Source: Streptomyces mirabilis
GTDB taxonomy: Bacteria > Actinomycetota > Actinomycetes > Streptomycetales > Streptomycetaceae
Length of the DNA: 64,000 nucleotides
Assembly (NCBI RefSeq): GCF_039503195.1
Contig: NZ_JBCJKP010000001.1
Coordinates: forward strand, 6,758,001-6,822,000
Direction of reading: 5' to 3'
Shown here: one piece after another, positions 7,947-16,312 of the stretch
Position numbering within the stretch: position 1 is the stretch's first letter
How the letters are laid out: every line of letters starts with the position of its first letter
The notes under the pieces: model-generated
What the model was told of the DNA's origin: nothing
What the model saw: only the letters and a program-made list of their open reading frames with translations
Database searches by the model: none
Position numbers and translations under genes: made by a program

Positions 7947-8537
7947 TCACTTGAGGCGGTCGCGGACGCGCTCTCTCATCGAGGCCATCGTGAAGCCGCG
8001 CGGGTCGACCTTGCCCGGCTGCCACTCCAGGTGGCCGATGACCGAACGCTCCGTCCAGCCGTGGTGGCGGCAGATCGCGGCCGCGACCTTCTCGATGGCC
8101 TCCAGCTGCACCTCGGGCCACGGATCCCTTCCGTCGCCGAGGTTCTCGCACTCGAAGCCGTAGAAGTGGCGGTTGCCGTCGGTGTTCGCCTCGTCGTCCG
8201 GTGGGAGCGCCTTCTCCGCGATCACGGCGCGCAGCACGTCGTCGTCACCCAGGCCCGCGTGGTTGGCCCGGCCGTAGCCCACGAGGTGCAGGACACCGTC
8301 CTTGGTGATGACGCCGTGGCACAGCGGACCGGGCAGGTCCGGGCGGCCCGCACGGCAGATCCCGACGGTGTGCTCGCTGCCCGACGTCACCGAGTGGTGG
8401 ATCATCACGCCGTACACCGGACCCCAGGGCCCCTTGTGATTGCGGTTGTGATGCTCCCAGTCGCCGACCTCGACGACGGTGACGCCTTCCTCCCCGAGCC
8501 GGTTCAGGAAACCGCCCGCGGACATGGGTGGGGCCAT
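7947..8537 (-). CDS. N-acetylmuramoyl-L-alanine amidase (Amidase_2)
   Basis: The 196-aa protein is one amidase_2 domain. The zinc ligands are likely the His in VYGVMIHHSVTSG and the His in SVIGHLEWQPGKVDPRGF, with the catalytic-site Glu region at HFYGFECENLGDG. It cleaves the amide bond between muramic acid and the stem peptide. There is no signal peptide, so export or activity on recycled muropeptides is unclear; the size resembles phage endolysins, but no other phage gene is nearby. It ends 37 nt upstream of the PLP enzyme start on the same strand, so a two-gene transcript is possible. Confidence 0.88.
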   Translation of the reverse strand: MAPPMSAGGFLNRLGEEGVTVVEVGDWEHHNRNHKGPWGPVYGVMIHHSVTSGSEHTVGICRAGRPDLPGPLCHGVITKDGVLHLVGYGRANHAGLGDDDVLRAVIAEKALPPDDEANTDGNRHFYGFECENLGDGRDPWPEVQLEAIEKVAAAICRHHGWTERSVIGHLEWQPGKVDPRGFTMASMRERVRDRLK

Positions 8538-8740
8538 GACCGCCTCCTTCGCACTGCGCGGCGGCCACCGGTCGCGGCCGTCTCGTACCGCAGCTTGTAC
8601 CCGGAACCCGGGGCTCCGGCCCAGCCGTTCGTACGGCGTGCGAGTCGATCCGGTCAGGGGCGCGGGCGCGTCTGACCAGCGCGTTCACGGCGCCTTCGCG
8701 GTGCGTCGGCAGTGTGTCTGCGGTGCGTCCGCGAGACCCG

Positions 8741-8974
8741 TCAGGAGCGCAGGAACGCGTCCCCGTTCACGGCGATGTGGCTCTCCAGCGCCTGCAGGGC
8801 CTGCTGGGTCGCCTCGGGGGAGCCGCTGCCGCGCCGCTCCGCGTAGTACGCCGCGCCCAGTTTCTTCAGGAGGTCGCCGCCCGCACGCTGCGCCTGCACC
8901 TCGTCGAGCTTCTGCTTGCCCTGAGTGAGCCCTCGCTGCGCCTGTTCCTTGGCGCGGTCCAGGAAGCCTGCCAT
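8741..8974 (-). CDS. Small conserved helical protein, unknown function
   Basis: The 77-aa protein begins MAGFLDRAKEQAQRGLTQGKQKLDEVQAQRAGG and continues with LLKKLGAAYYAERRGSGSPEATQQALQALESHI. It is mostly amphipathic helix, with no membrane segment and no cysteine. Proteins of this type are widespread as short hypotheticals in Streptomyces. A good ribosome site (GGAGAC) lies before the ATG at 8974. It is divergent from eshA with 265 nt between, so the repeats upstream of eshA also lie upstream of this gene. Confidence 0.65.
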   Translation of the reverse strand: MAGFLDRAKEQAQRGLTQGKQKLDEVQAQRAGGDLLKKLGAAYYAERRGSGSPEATQQALQALESHIAVNGDAFLRS

Positions 8975-9052
8975 TGCCGTCTCCTGTCGTCGTCCGTCAC
9001 CGCGTCAAACGGTTGGCCTGATCTCGGAGTTCCCGCTCGCAACGGCTCCGCG

Positions 9053-9121
9053 CTGTTCGAAGGCGAGGGCTGCGGCTGTTCGAGGGCGACGGCACCGTCT
9101 GTTCGATCGATCGACAAAAGC
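9053..9121. repeat. Three CTGTTCGA boxes at exact 23-bp spacing upstream of eshA
   Basis: CTGTTCGA occurs at 9053, 9076 and 9099. The first two 23-bp units share 17 of 23 bases; the third runs into the palindrome TCGATCGATCGA. They sit in the 265-nt region between the small divergent gene and eshA, about 120-190 nt before the eshA start. Iterated, evenly spaced boxes suggest a regulator binding cooperatively, but no regulator is known to me for this motif. Confidence 0.55.
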
Positions 9122-9239
9122 GGATCCTCTGCCCAATCCCCCGTGATCCATTCCCGCTCATTCGTGTAATAGCACGGGCACGCTCCGTGATGGAAGGCTG
9201 GTCGGCGCAGATCAGTGCACGACCGGGAGGGCAATTTTC

Positions 9240-10646
9240 ATGTCGGTAGGCGAAGAGGTCCGTGCGGGTCAGGGCAAGCCGCAGCAGAGTCTCGGCACAT
9301 CGGCCGCGCGGAACCTGGCCACCACCACCAAGTCCGCACCCCAGATGCAGGAGATCAGCTCACGGTGGCTGCTGCGCATGCTCCCGTGGGTGAACGTGCA
9401 GGGTGGCACGTACCGCGTGAACCGGCGGCTCAGCTACTCCGTGGGCGACGGCCGCGTGACGTTCGTGAAGACCGGTGACCGTGTGCAGGTCATCCCCGCG
9501 GAGCTCGGCGAGCTGTCCGTGCTCCGCTCGTTCGAGGATCAGGAGGTGCTGGGCGAGCTCGCCCAGCGATGCCAGCAGCGGGAGTTCGTACCGGGCGAAG
9601 TGCTCGCCTCGTTCGGCAGCCCGTCCGACGAGGTGTTTCTGCTCGCGCACGGCAAGGTGGAGAAGATCGGCACCGGCCCGTACGGCGACGACGCGGTCCT
9701 CGGCGTCCTCGCCGACGGCGCGTACTTCGGCGAGCAGGCGCTCATCGACCCGGACGCCATCTGGGAGTACACGGCCCGCGCCGTCACCGCGGTCACCGTG
9801 CTCGCGCTGCCCCGCCAGGACCTCGAGCAGGTCGCCGAGCGCTCCGACGCCCTGCGCGAGCACCTCACGTCGCTGCGCGCGATTCCGGAGCAGCGCACCA
9901 ACAAGTACGGCGAGAAGGAGATCGACCTCGCGGCCGGCCACACCGGGGAGCAGGACATCCCCGGCACCTTCGTGGACTACGAGGCCGCACCGCGCGAGTA
10001 CGAACTGAGCATCGCCCAGACCGTGCTGCGCCTGCACACGCGTGTGGCCGATCTCTACAACCAGCCGATGAACCAGACGGAGCAGCAGCTCCGCCTCACC
10101 GTCGAGGCGCTGAAGGAGCGCCAGGAGCACGAGCTCATCAACAACCGGGAGTTCGGACTGCTCAACAACTGCGAGTACGACCAGCGGCTCCAGCCGCACG
10201 ACGGGGTGCCCAGCCCCGACGACCTGGACGAGCTGCTCAGCCGCCGGCGTGGCACCAAGCTGTTCCTCGCCCACCCGCGCGCGATCTCCGCGTTCGGCCG
10301 CGAGTGCAACAAGCGTGGGCTGGTCCCCGAGAGCGTCGAGATCGCGGGCAACCGCATCCCGACCTGGCGCGGTGTGCCGCTGTTCCCGTGCAACAAGATC
10401 CCCGTCAGCGACGCCCGTACGACCTCGATCATCGCCATGCGTACCGGCGAGGCCGAGCAGGGTGTCATCGGCCTCCAGCAGGCGGGCATCCCCGACGAGA
10501 TCGAGCCGAGCCTGTCGGTGCGCTTCATGGGGATCAACGAACAGGCGATCATCTCCTACCTGGTGACGGCGTACTACTCGGCGGCGGTTCTCGTGCCGGA
10601 CGCCCTCGGCATCCTGGAGAACGTCGAGATCGGCCGCTGGCGGTGA
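9240..10646 (+). CDS. eshA: EshA: family 2B encapsulin shell protein with cyclic-nucleotide-binding domain
   Basis: The 468-aa protein has an N-terminal arm (1-75), an inserted cyclic-nucleotide-binding domain at about 85-205 ([44 protein letters not shown]) and an HK97-like encapsulin shell domain at about 230-468 ([34 protein letters not shown]; ending [34 protein letters not shown]). This is the family 2B encapsulin architecture. EshA of S. griseus and S. coelicolor forms large multimers and affects ppGpp level and antibiotic production; those particles are now understood as encapsulin compartments. The GGGAGG ribosome site precedes the ATG. The stop overlaps the start of the polyprenyl synthase, its presumed cargo. 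Whether cyclic nucleotides are bound is not evident from sequence. Confidence 0.93.
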   Translation: MSVGEEVRAGQGKPQQSLGTSAARNLATTTKSAPQMQEISSRWLLRMLPWVNVQGGTYRVNRRLSYSVGDGRVTFVKTGDRVQVIPAELGELSVLRSFEDQEVLGELAQRCQQREFVPGEVLASFGSPSDEVFLLAHGKVEKIGTGPYGDDAVLGVLADGAYFGEQALIDPDAIWEYTARAVTAVTVLALPRQDLEQVAERSDALREHLTSLRAIPEQRTNKYGEKEIDLAAGHTGEQDIPGTFVDYEAAPREYELSIAQTVLRLHTRVADLYNQPMNQTEQQLRLTVEALKERQEHELINNREFGLLNNCEYDQRLQPHDGVPSPDDLDELLSRRRGTKLFLAHPRAISAFGRECNKRGLVPESVEIAGNRIPTWRGVPLFPCNKIPVSDARTTSIIAMRTGEAEQGVIGLQQAGIPDEIEPSLSVRFMGINEQAIISYLVTAYYSAAVLVPDALGILENVEIGRWR

Positions 10647-11845
10647 CCTTCCCGACGCCCGCCGCCGTGTTCCCGCCCGATCAGGCGGGAACACCGGGGA
10701 CGAGGCGGAGTCCGGCCGAGACCCTGGACAGGCGGGGCCGCATCGGCAAGCCCACGGAAGGCAGGCCCTCGGACGGCGGTTCCGCGGACGGGAGGCCCAT
10801 GGATCGGCAGGTCGCGCCCGGCCCGGTGGACGGACAGGAGGCGACGGGCATCCTGGAGTACGCGCGGGCGTCCGTCGACCCCGCGCTGCGCAGGGCCGTC
10901 GACTCGCTGCCGGGATCCATGCGCCGGATCGCGCTCTACCACTTCGGCTGGGAGCACGCGGACGGCACCCCGGCGGCGGGCAACGCGGGCAAGGCGATCC
11001 GCCCGGCCCTGGTGCTCACCGCCACGGGAGCGCTCGGCGGTCAGCACGAGGCCGCCGTACAGGCGGCGGCCGCCGTGGAGTTGATCCACAACTTCACGCT
11101 GTTGCACGACGACGTCATGGACCGGGACACCACCCGCAGACACCGCCCCACCGCGTGGACCGTGTTCGGCGACGCCGACGCGATCCTCGCCGGGGACGCC
11201 ATGCAGGCGCTCGCCCAGCGGATGCTCGCCGAGGACTCGCACCCGGCGTCCCAGGCCGCCGCCGCCCGGCTCGCTTCCTGTGTCGTCGAGCTGTGCGAGG
11301 GGCAGCACGCGGACACGGCCATGGAGAAGCGCGGACCCGCCGAGGTCACCCTCGACGAAGTGCTCGCCATGGCCGAGGCCAAGACCGGCGCGCTGCTCGG
11401 CTGCGCGTGTGCGCTCGGCGGGCTGTACGCGGGCGCGGACGAGCAGGACGTCGACGCGCTGGACGCGTTCGGCCGGGAGGCCGGCCTCGCCTTCCAGCTG
11501 ATCGACGACGTGATCGGGATCTGGGGGGACCCGAGCCGCACCGGCAAGCCGGCCGGGGCGGACCTCATCGCCCGCAAGAAGTCGCTGCCCGTGGTCGCTG
11601 CGCTCGCCTCCGGCACCCCGGCGGCGACGGAACTCGCCGAGCTGTATGGAGTTCCCTACGAGGAAGGGGAGTTGGAGCGCACGGTCCTGGCCGTCGAGCG
11701 GGCGGGCGGCCGTGACTGGGCGCAGCTCCAGGCGGCCGACCGGATGTCGCGGGCGATGCACGCGCTGTCCCGGGCGATCCCCGACCCGGAGGCGGCGGGC
11801 GGCCTCCTCGCGCTCGCGGAGTTCGTGACGCGGCGCAGCAACTGA
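10643..11845 (+). CDS. Polyprenyl diphosphate synthase, probable encapsulin cargo
   Basis: This is a 400-aa isoprenyl diphosphate synthase of the trans type. The first aspartate-rich motif is [18 protein letters not shown] (Asp156-Asp160), the second is [12 protein letters not shown] (Asp288-Asp296), and the [10 protein letters not shown] lysine-arginine motif precedes them. It condenses allylic diphosphates with isopentenyl diphosphate; chain length cannot be fixed by eye. I start at GTG 10643 because it overlaps the eshA stop (GTGA). This adds a 52-residue Pro/Gly/Arg-rich tail (beginning [16 protein letters not shown]) before the internal ATG at 10799. Disordered N-terminal tails of this kind act as cargo-loading domains in family 2 encapsulin systems, so the enzyme is inferred to sit inside the EshA shell. 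Confidence 0.9.
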   Translation: MTFPTPAAVFPPDQAGTPGTRRSPAETLDRRGRIGKPTEGRPSDGGSADGRPMDRQVAPGPVDGQEATGILEYARASVDPALRRAVDSLPGSMRRIALYHFGWEHADGTPAAGNAGKAIRPALVLTATGALGGQHEAAVQAAAAVELIHNFTLLHDDVMDRDTTRRHRPTAWTVFGDADAILAGDAMQALAQRMLAEDSHPASQAAAARLASCVVELCEGQHADTAMEKRGPAEVTLDEVLAMAEAKTGALLGCACALGGLYAGADEQDVDALDAFGREAGLAFQLIDDVIGIWGDPSRTGKPAGADLIARKKSLPVVAALASGTPAATELAELYGVPYEEGELERTVLAVERAGGRDWAQLQAADRMSRAMHALSRAIPDPEAAGGLLALAEFVTRRSN

Positions 11846-11847
11846 CG

Positions 11848-11881
11848 CGTTCGACCCTTCGGATGACCCGTTCGACCCTTC
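11848..11881. repeat. Two 13-bp direct repeats after the polyprenyl synthase stop
   Basis: CGTTCGACCCTTC occurs at 11848-11860 and 11869-11881, giving a 21-bp period directly after the stop codon. The 233-nt gap to the GNAT gene has no clear terminator hairpin, so read-through into the GNAT is possible. Confidence 0.5.
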
Positions 11882-12078
11882 AGAAGGGCGGTTGAAGACC
11901 CCGGGGCCTCCAGGACCGTACGGCACCTGACCTCCGTACGGCACCGGGCTCCGGCCGGAGCGGGTCCCGCGCATCCCCACGGTGTGCGGGGCCCGCCCCT
12001 CCCAGGGCCGGACAGGCCCGAAGGCCCTAGGCTGCAACAGCCGTACGATCAGCGGCGGTTGAGGCGAGAGGGTGGGAC

Positions 12079-12690
12079 ATGGGCGTGGTGATCCGGACGG
12101 CGGACGAGGGCGATCGGGAGCTGGTCACCCGGCTGCTCGACGAGGCGTTCCAGGACGACCCGGTGAGTGTCTGGGTCTTTCCGGACGCGGCGCACCGCCG
12201 CGCCAAGCACCCCGGGCTGATGGGGATGTTCACCGAGGTCGTGCTCGCCGAGGGCCGTGTGGACGTCACGGAGGACGGCACGGCGTGCGCGCTGTGGCTG
12301 CCCGTGCCCGCCGACGCAGGCCACGCCGACGAGGAGGACGACGGTCCCGTACGGCTGCGTGAGGCCGTCGACCCGGACAACGAGCGCGTCGAGCTGATCG
12401 GCCGCCTGACGGCCGGGATCCACCCCGCGGGCCGCGCCCACGAGTACCTGTGGATGATCGGCGTGGCGCCGGAGCGTCAGGGCGAGGGCCTCGGTACCGC
12501 GCTCGTCCGGTCGGTCCTCGACCGCTGCGACCGCGAGGGTCTGCCCGCCTATCTGGAGGCGAGCAACGCCGGTAGCCGCCGCCTCTACGAGCGTCTCGGC
12601 TTCGCTCTCACGGGGCGCCCTCTCGATCTGCCGGACGGTCCGCGGATGTGGCCGATGTGGCGCGAGCCGCAGCCCGGGCGGGGGGTCTGA
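12079..12690 (+). CDS. GNAT family N-acetyltransferase
   Basis: The 203-aa protein has an N-terminal beta strand (VVIRTADEGDRELVTRLLDEAF) and the acetyl-CoA-binding motif A region LWMIGVAPERQGEGLGTALVRSVLDRC near residue 133. Motif B follows as AYLEASNAGSRRLYERLGF. It transfers an acetyl group from acetyl-CoA to an unknown amine or alcohol acceptor. It follows the encapsulin cargo gene on the same strand after 233 nt. Whether it belongs to the compartment operon is open: no N-terminal disordered tail is present, so it is unlikely to be an encapsulated cargo. Confidence 0.85.
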   Translation: MGVVIRTADEGDRELVTRLLDEAFQDDPVSVWVFPDAAHRRAKHPGLMGMFTEVVLAEGRVDVTEDGTACALWLPVPADAGHADEEDDGPVRLREAVDPDNERVELIGRLTAGIHPAGRAHEYLWMIGVAPERQGEGLGTALVRSVLDRCDREGLPAYLEASNAGSRRLYERLGFALTGRPLDLPDGPRMWPMWREPQPGRGV

Positions 12691-12848
12691 TCGGGCAAGT
12701 CGGAGGACGGCGGGTTCGGCATCCGTCTGGCGGCGGTGCGCGGCCCGCGGGGGCGCCGCTCGACCGAGGCGCGCGCGTTCAAGAGCGGCGTCTTCATGCG
12801 GACGTACAGCGGGAAGCGGTGAAGCGTCTCCCGCCCTACCCTGAATGC

Positions 12849-13163
12849 ATGGGCACCGATGAGCATGTCTGCCCCGCCTGTCGGCAGCCGGTCACCACCG
12901 TCGTGCGGCGCCACAAGACGCTGGGCGCGTTCGTTCCCGTGTGGGGTCCCGGCCCCTGCCACAACCCGGAGTGCGAGGCGTACGTCGGCGGGCCCGGGGC
13001 CGGAGGCGGAGCCAGGTCCGGCGGCGGCGCCAAAGCCGGAGCCGGAGCCGGAGGCGGCACGGGGTCCCGGTCCGTGCCCGCGACCGGAGCCGAGCCCGGC
13101 AGGGACACCGGGGACGCCGGGGAGCCCCGGGAGCATCCCGGGGAGTCCGTCGCGGAAAAATGA
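12849..13163 (+). CDS. Small zinc-ribbon-like protein with Gly/Ala-rich tail
   Basis: From the ATG at 12849 this encodes 104 aa. The N-terminal 45 residues carry CPACRQPV near residue 8 and CHNPECEAYVGG near residue 37, two cysteine pairs fitting a zinc ribbon. The rest is low-complexity Gly/Ala/Pro (GGPGAGGGARSGGGAKAGAG) and then acidic, presumably disordered. I do not recognise the family. The next gene starts 21 nt downstream on the same strand, so the two may be co-transcribed. The low-complexity tail could inflate the apparent open frame, but the cysteine region and high G/C third positions support coding. Confidence 0.55.
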   Translation: MGTDEHVCPACRQPVTTVVRRHKTLGAFVPVWGPGPCHNPECEAYVGGPGAGGGARSGGGAKAGAGAGGGTGSRSVPATGAEPGRDTGDAGEPREHPGESVAEK

Positions 13164-13184
13164 GGAAGCCGAGGAAGCCGACTC

Positions 13185-13598
13185 ATGAAGTACCTGGTGA
13201 TGGTGCAGGGCACGCCGACGGGCTACGAGGGCACGCGGGGCAAGGGCTCCGCGCACGCCCCGGCCTGGAGCGAGCAGGAGCTGCAGGCGATGTACGCGTA
13301 CATGGGCGCGATCAACGACGACCTCTCGAAGTCCGGTCAGCTCGTCGACGGGCAGGGGCTGGCCGAACCGGCACAGACCCGCCTGGTCACGGCCGGGCAG
13401 GACGGGAAGGCCGGCATCTCCGACGGGCCGTACGGCGAGACCAAGGAGCTGATCGCCGGCTACTGGGTCCTGGAGTGCGCGAGTCTGGAGCGGGTCACCG
13501 AGATCGCCGAGCGCGTCACCCGCTGCCCAGGACCCGAGGGCGCCACGAACGACCCGGTGGTCATCCGCCCCGTCCTGGACGGCGCCGGAGACATCTGA
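13185..13598 (+). CDS. YCII-related (DGPF-domain) protein
   Basis: The 137-aa protein begins MKYLVMVQGTP, has the family signature DGPYGETKELIAGYWVLECASLERVTEIAERV and ends in a strand VVIRPVL. These alpha-beta barrels (YciI/DGPF, dimeric) are often found next to ECF sigma factors or small enzymes in actinobacteria; the catalytic role is not established. No ECF sigma gene is adjacent here. It follows the zinc-ribbon gene closely and precedes the DUF952 gene by 87 nt. Confidence 0.85.
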   Translation: MKYLVMVQGTPTGYEGTRGKGSAHAPAWSEQELQAMYAYMGAINDDLSKSGQLVDGQGLAEPAQTRLVTAGQDGKAGISDGPYGETKELIAGYWVLECASLERVTEIAERVTRCPGPEGATNDPVVIRPVLDGAGDI

Positions 13599-13685
13599 GC
13601 GGGACGCGCCCGCGGGACTCTCGGGCTCCCCGAGCGGCGCTACTCGAAGCCGCGGGCGGCCCGGCCGAGGCCGTAGCGTGTGGGC

Positions 13686-14018
13686 ATGTCCGAACCCTTG
13701 TTGCACCTCACCGAGCGCTCCCTGTGGGACGCGGCGCGCGCGTCCGGCGCGTACGAGATGTCCACCCGTGGCCGCACCCTCCAGGAGGAGGGCTTCATCC
13801 ACTGCTCGCTACGGCACCAGGTCCCCGGGGTCGCCTCCTTCCTGTACGGCGGGTACGACGGCCCCGACGAGCTGGTGCTCCTGGTCATCGATCCCGAACG
13901 GTTGGACGTGCCGGTGCGCTACGAGGCGGTCAAGCCCGGGGGCGAGGAGTTCCCGCACATCTATGGGCCGATTCCGGTGGCGGCCGTGGTGGACGTGGAG
14001 GTGTGGGAGTCCGCGTAG
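13686..14018 (+). CDS. DUF952 family protein
   Basis: The 110-aa protein (MSEPLLHLTERSLWDAA...) shows the DUF952 pattern: GFIHCSLRHQVPGVASFLYGGYDGPDELVLLVIDPERL and FPHIYGPIPVAAVVDVEVWE. DUF952 resembles ADP-ribosyltransferase-like folds, but no activity is demonstrated to my knowledge. The start may be GTG 13680 (two residues longer) or ATG 13686. It is convergent with the VOC gene at 14057. Confidence 0.85.
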   Translation: MSEPLLHLTERSLWDAARASGAYEMSTRGRTLQEEGFIHCSLRHQVPGVASFLYGGYDGPDELVLLVIDPERLDVPVRYEAVKPGGEEFPHIYGPIPVAAVVDVEVWESA

Positions 14019-14056
14019 GGTCGTCCGCGGCCGTCCGCTTCGGGCCGTTCTCCGGA

Positions 14057-14815
14057 TCAGGCCGGGGCCGGGAGGCTGCCCGTCGCCGGGTCCCGGCCGG
14101 TCAGGCAGTACGTGCCGCCGACCGGGTCGCGCATGACGGTCCAGCGGGCGCCGTGGCCGAGGAGCACGGCACCGAGCCGCTCGTGGTGGGCGCGTACCGC
14201 CTCGATGTCCGAGCAGGCGATGTCGAGGTGGGCGGCGGCGGGGCGGGCGGTGTCGAGGCGTTGCAGGAGGATGCGGAAGGGGAGCCCGGCGGGTGGCCTG
14301 AGCAGGTGGAACTCCGGGAGCGCGCCGGGGTGCGACTCCCATCCGGTCAGGGCGCTCCAGAAGGCGACTTCGGCCTCGAAGCGAGTGGGCGCCACGTCCA
14401 GGCACACCTGGTCGAGGCGGCTGGTGGTGCCGGTGGGGCCCGGGACGACCGGAGGCCGCGCCGACTCGCCGTGCCAGCGGACCGCGCAGAACGGCTGACC
14501 ACCGGGGGAGCGCAGGACGACCAGGTCCTCTTCGGTGGTGACGATCTCGGCGCCGAGCCGCCGGGCCGACTCCGCCAGCGCCGGTACGTCCTCGACGGCG
14601 AGGTCGAGATGGGCGCCGCCCTCGCCCGCGTCGACGCCCTGCGCCTTGACGCAGGCGTCGGTGCCGTCGGGCAGCAGGGTCACGAACTCGCCCTGCTCAC
14701 CGCGCGGTTCGGACAGCTTCGTCGCCGTGACCGCGGTCCAGAAGCCGCAGGCGCGACCGAAGTCCTTCATGGGCCGGTCGACGAAGGCGTAGGTCCATCG
14801 AATGGGGTCAGCCAT
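14057..14815 (-). CDS. Two-domain VOC (glyoxalase/bleomycin-resistance fold) protein
   Basis: The 252-aa protein holds two vicinal-oxygen-chelate modules: WTYAFVDRPMKDFGRACGFWTAVTAT...DLVVLRSPGGQPFCAVRW (about 4-118) and LDQVCLDVAPTRFEAEVAFWSALTGW...WTVMRDPVGGTYCLTGR (about 135-240). Metal-ligand candidates are the His in GGAHLDLAVEDV and AAHLDIACSDI. Substrate unknown; members act on antibiotics, glyoxals or aromatic diols. The ATG at 14815 has GGGAGCG upstream. It begins 20 nt after the ATP-grasp stop on the same strand, so the two are probably one transcript. Confidence 0.85.
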   Translation of the reverse strand: MADPIRWTYAFVDRPMKDFGRACGFWTAVTATKLSEPRGEQGEFVTLLPDGTDACVKAQGVDAGEGGAHLDLAVEDVPALAESARRLGAEIVTTEEDLVVLRSPGGQPFCAVRWHGESARPPVVPGPTGTTSRLDQVCLDVAPTRFEAEVAFWSALTGWESHPGALPEFHLLRPPAGLPFRILLQRLDTARPAAAHLDIACSDIEAVRAHHERLGAVLLGHGARWTVMRDPVGGTYCLTGRDPATGSLPAPA

Positions 14816-14835
14816 GGGCCGTTTCCCGCTCCCTC

Positions 14836-15690
14836 TCAGACGCCGTGTGCGGCTCGTACCGTCTCCTGTCCGATCAGCCCGCGCAACGATGTTTTCACCC
14901 GTGAGACGAAGGTGTCCCGCGCGTCGGGGGAGAGGACGTCCAGGGACAGGTACGGGTTCAGGTCCTCCAGCTCCACGAGGAGCAGTTCGCCGTCGGGGGC
15001 CCGGCAGGCGTCGACGCGCTGGATGCCGTACGCGATGTCGTTCCAGTCGACGAACCGCTGCGCGAACTCCCGGTCCCGCTCGGTCGGCTCGTACGGTTCC
15101 AGGGCCCAGCGCTCCTCCGGGCGGGGGGCGTACAGGGCGTACTGGAAGGTGTGGTCGACGAAGTAGAAGGACACCTCGTAGCGGAAGTCGATGCGTGGCT
15201 GGACGAGGATGTTGCCGTACGGCAGTTCGGGCAGCCGGTCGCGCGGTACGAACTCCAGGCCGATGGAATCCGCTCCCAGCTTGGGCTTCACGACGTAGGT
15301 GTCGACGTCCGGAAGCCGGTCGAGGTCGTCCGCGCGGTCGATGGTCGGGATGACCGGGAACCCCGCCGCGGTGAGGTCCAGCAGGTACCCCTTCCCCGCC
15401 ATGTCGCCCTTGCCGGACAGCTGGTTGTACACGCGGACACCTTCCGTGACCGCCTGCTTCCGGAACGCGTCGTACTGCGCCTGGTAGTGCAGCACGGGCC
15501 CGCTGTTCCGCACGACCACGGCGTCGAAGCCGGTCATCAGCGCGGCCGCGTCCAGGGGGTGGCACACGGCCAGGTCGAACTCCTCACGCAGCCGGGAGGT
15601 GAGGAAGATGTCCTCGTCGCAGTACCGCCGCCCCTTGGCCGGGTAGGCCAGGTCACTGACGTAGAGGACGCGGGGGCGCGCGGACGGCAT
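14836..15690 (-). CDS. ATP-grasp-like protein, unknown substrate
   Basis: The 284-aa protein has an N-terminal preATP-grasp-like region (RVLYVSDLAYPAKGRRYCDEDIFLTSRLREEFDL). The central part resembles an ATP-grasp fold: YVVKPKLGADSIGLEFV (nucleotide-binding lysine), GNILVQPRIDFRYEVSFYFV, and GELLLVELEDLNPYLSLDVL, with the acidic metal-binding cluster ELEDLN. ATP-grasp enzymes join carboxylates to amines or thiols through acyl-phosphates. No amino-acid ligase, RiPP precursor or NRPS gene is adjacent. It is followed closely by the two-domain VOC gene. The family assignment is by pattern and length only. Confidence 0.7.
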   Translation of the reverse strand: MPSARPRVLYVSDLAYPAKGRRYCDEDIFLTSRLREEFDLAVCHPLDAAALMTGFDAVVVRNSGPVLHYQAQYDAFRKQAVTEGVRVYNQLSGKGDMAGKGYLLDLTAAGFPVIPTIDRADDLDRLPDVDTYVVKPKLGADSIGLEFVPRDRLPELPYGNILVQPRIDFRYEVSFYFVDHTFQYALYAPRPEERWALEPYEPTERDREFAQRFVDWNDIAYGIQRVDACRAPDGELLLVELEDLNPYLSLDVLSPDARDTFVSRVKTSLRGLIGQETVRAAHGV

Positions 15691-15803
15691 CGATGACTCC
15701 TCGGACTGCGGGACTTCAGACGTTCCGTTCCCTGGGCGACCCGCTCCCAGGGAACAGACGGACGTAGTCTGCCTCGCGCCGGCCGAGGCGGGGGTGGCCG
15801 GGG

Positions 15804-16220
15804 TCAGGCATCGGGGCGCTCGGTGAAGCGCAGGAGGTTGCCCGCCGGGTCACGGAAGGCGCAGTCGCGGACGCCGTACGGCTGGTCCATCGGCTCCTGG
15901 AGGACGTCGGCGCCGGAGGCGCGGACGCGTTCGTAGAGGGCGTCGCAGTCGGCGGTGGAGAAGATGACACCGCGCAGGATGCCCTTGGCGAGGAGCTCGG
16001 CCATGGCCTGCTTGTCGGCGGGGGAGATGTCCGGGCTCGCGGCGGGGGGCTCCAGGACGATCTGGACGTCCGGCTGGAGCGGGGAGCCGACCGTCACCCA
16101 GCGCATCCCCTCGAAGGCGACGTCACCCCGGACCTCCAGACCGAGGACGTCCCGGTAGAAGGCGAGCGCTTTGTCATGGTCGTCCACGGCGATGAAGCAC
16201 TGTGAGAGTTTCAGGTCCAT
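15804..16220 (-). CDS. Single-domain VOC family protein
   Basis: The 138-aa protein (MDLKLSQCFIAVDDHDKALAFYRDVLGLEV) is one VOC domain with the typical central MRWVTVGSPLQPDVQIVLEPP and C-terminal VRDCAFRDPAGNLLRFTERPDA. Such proteins are often metal-dependent dioxygenases, isomerases or antibiotic-binding proteins; the function here is undetermined. Upstream, only 9 nt from the ATG, begins a perfect 25-bp inverted repeat, and the AraC-type regulator gene lies just beyond it on the same strand, so the regulator and this gene are probably functionally linked. Confidence 0.85.
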   Translation of the reverse strand: MDLKLSQCFIAVDDHDKALAFYRDVLGLEVRGDVAFEGMRWVTVGSPLQPDVQIVLEPPAASPDISPADKQAMAELLAKGILRGVIFSTADCDALYERVRASGADVLQEPMDQPYGVRDCAFRDPAGNLLRFTERPDA

Positions 16221-16229
16221 GGCTCCACG

Positions 16230-16312
16230 CTAGGACCTGTCCGGCCGATCACGGCCGGTATCGACGAGGCGCCGCGGCTTTCCTCCCCCGTGATCGGCCG
16301 GACAGGTCCTAG
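16230..16312. promoter_or_regulatory. Perfect 25-bp inverted repeat between AraC gene and VOC gene
   Basis: The arm at 16230-16254 (beginning CTAGGACCTGTCCGGCC) is an exact reverse complement of 16288-16312, with a 33-nt spacer. The right arm includes the AraC stop codon and the left arm ends 9 nt before the VOC ATG. It may be a terminator for the regulator gene, an operator, or an RNA hairpin controlling the VOC ribosome site. Confidence 0.75.

Noticed and set aside
7947..8537. The amidase as part of a prophage
   Set aside because: No phage structural, integrase or holin gene is nearby; neighbours are ordinary chromosomal genes.
9569..11845. A 758-aa open frame joining encapsulin DNA to the prenyl synthase
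   Set aside because: Up to 10643 it is an out-of-frame shadow of eshA (Arg/Pro/Gly-rich); only the part from GTG 10643 is the synthase.
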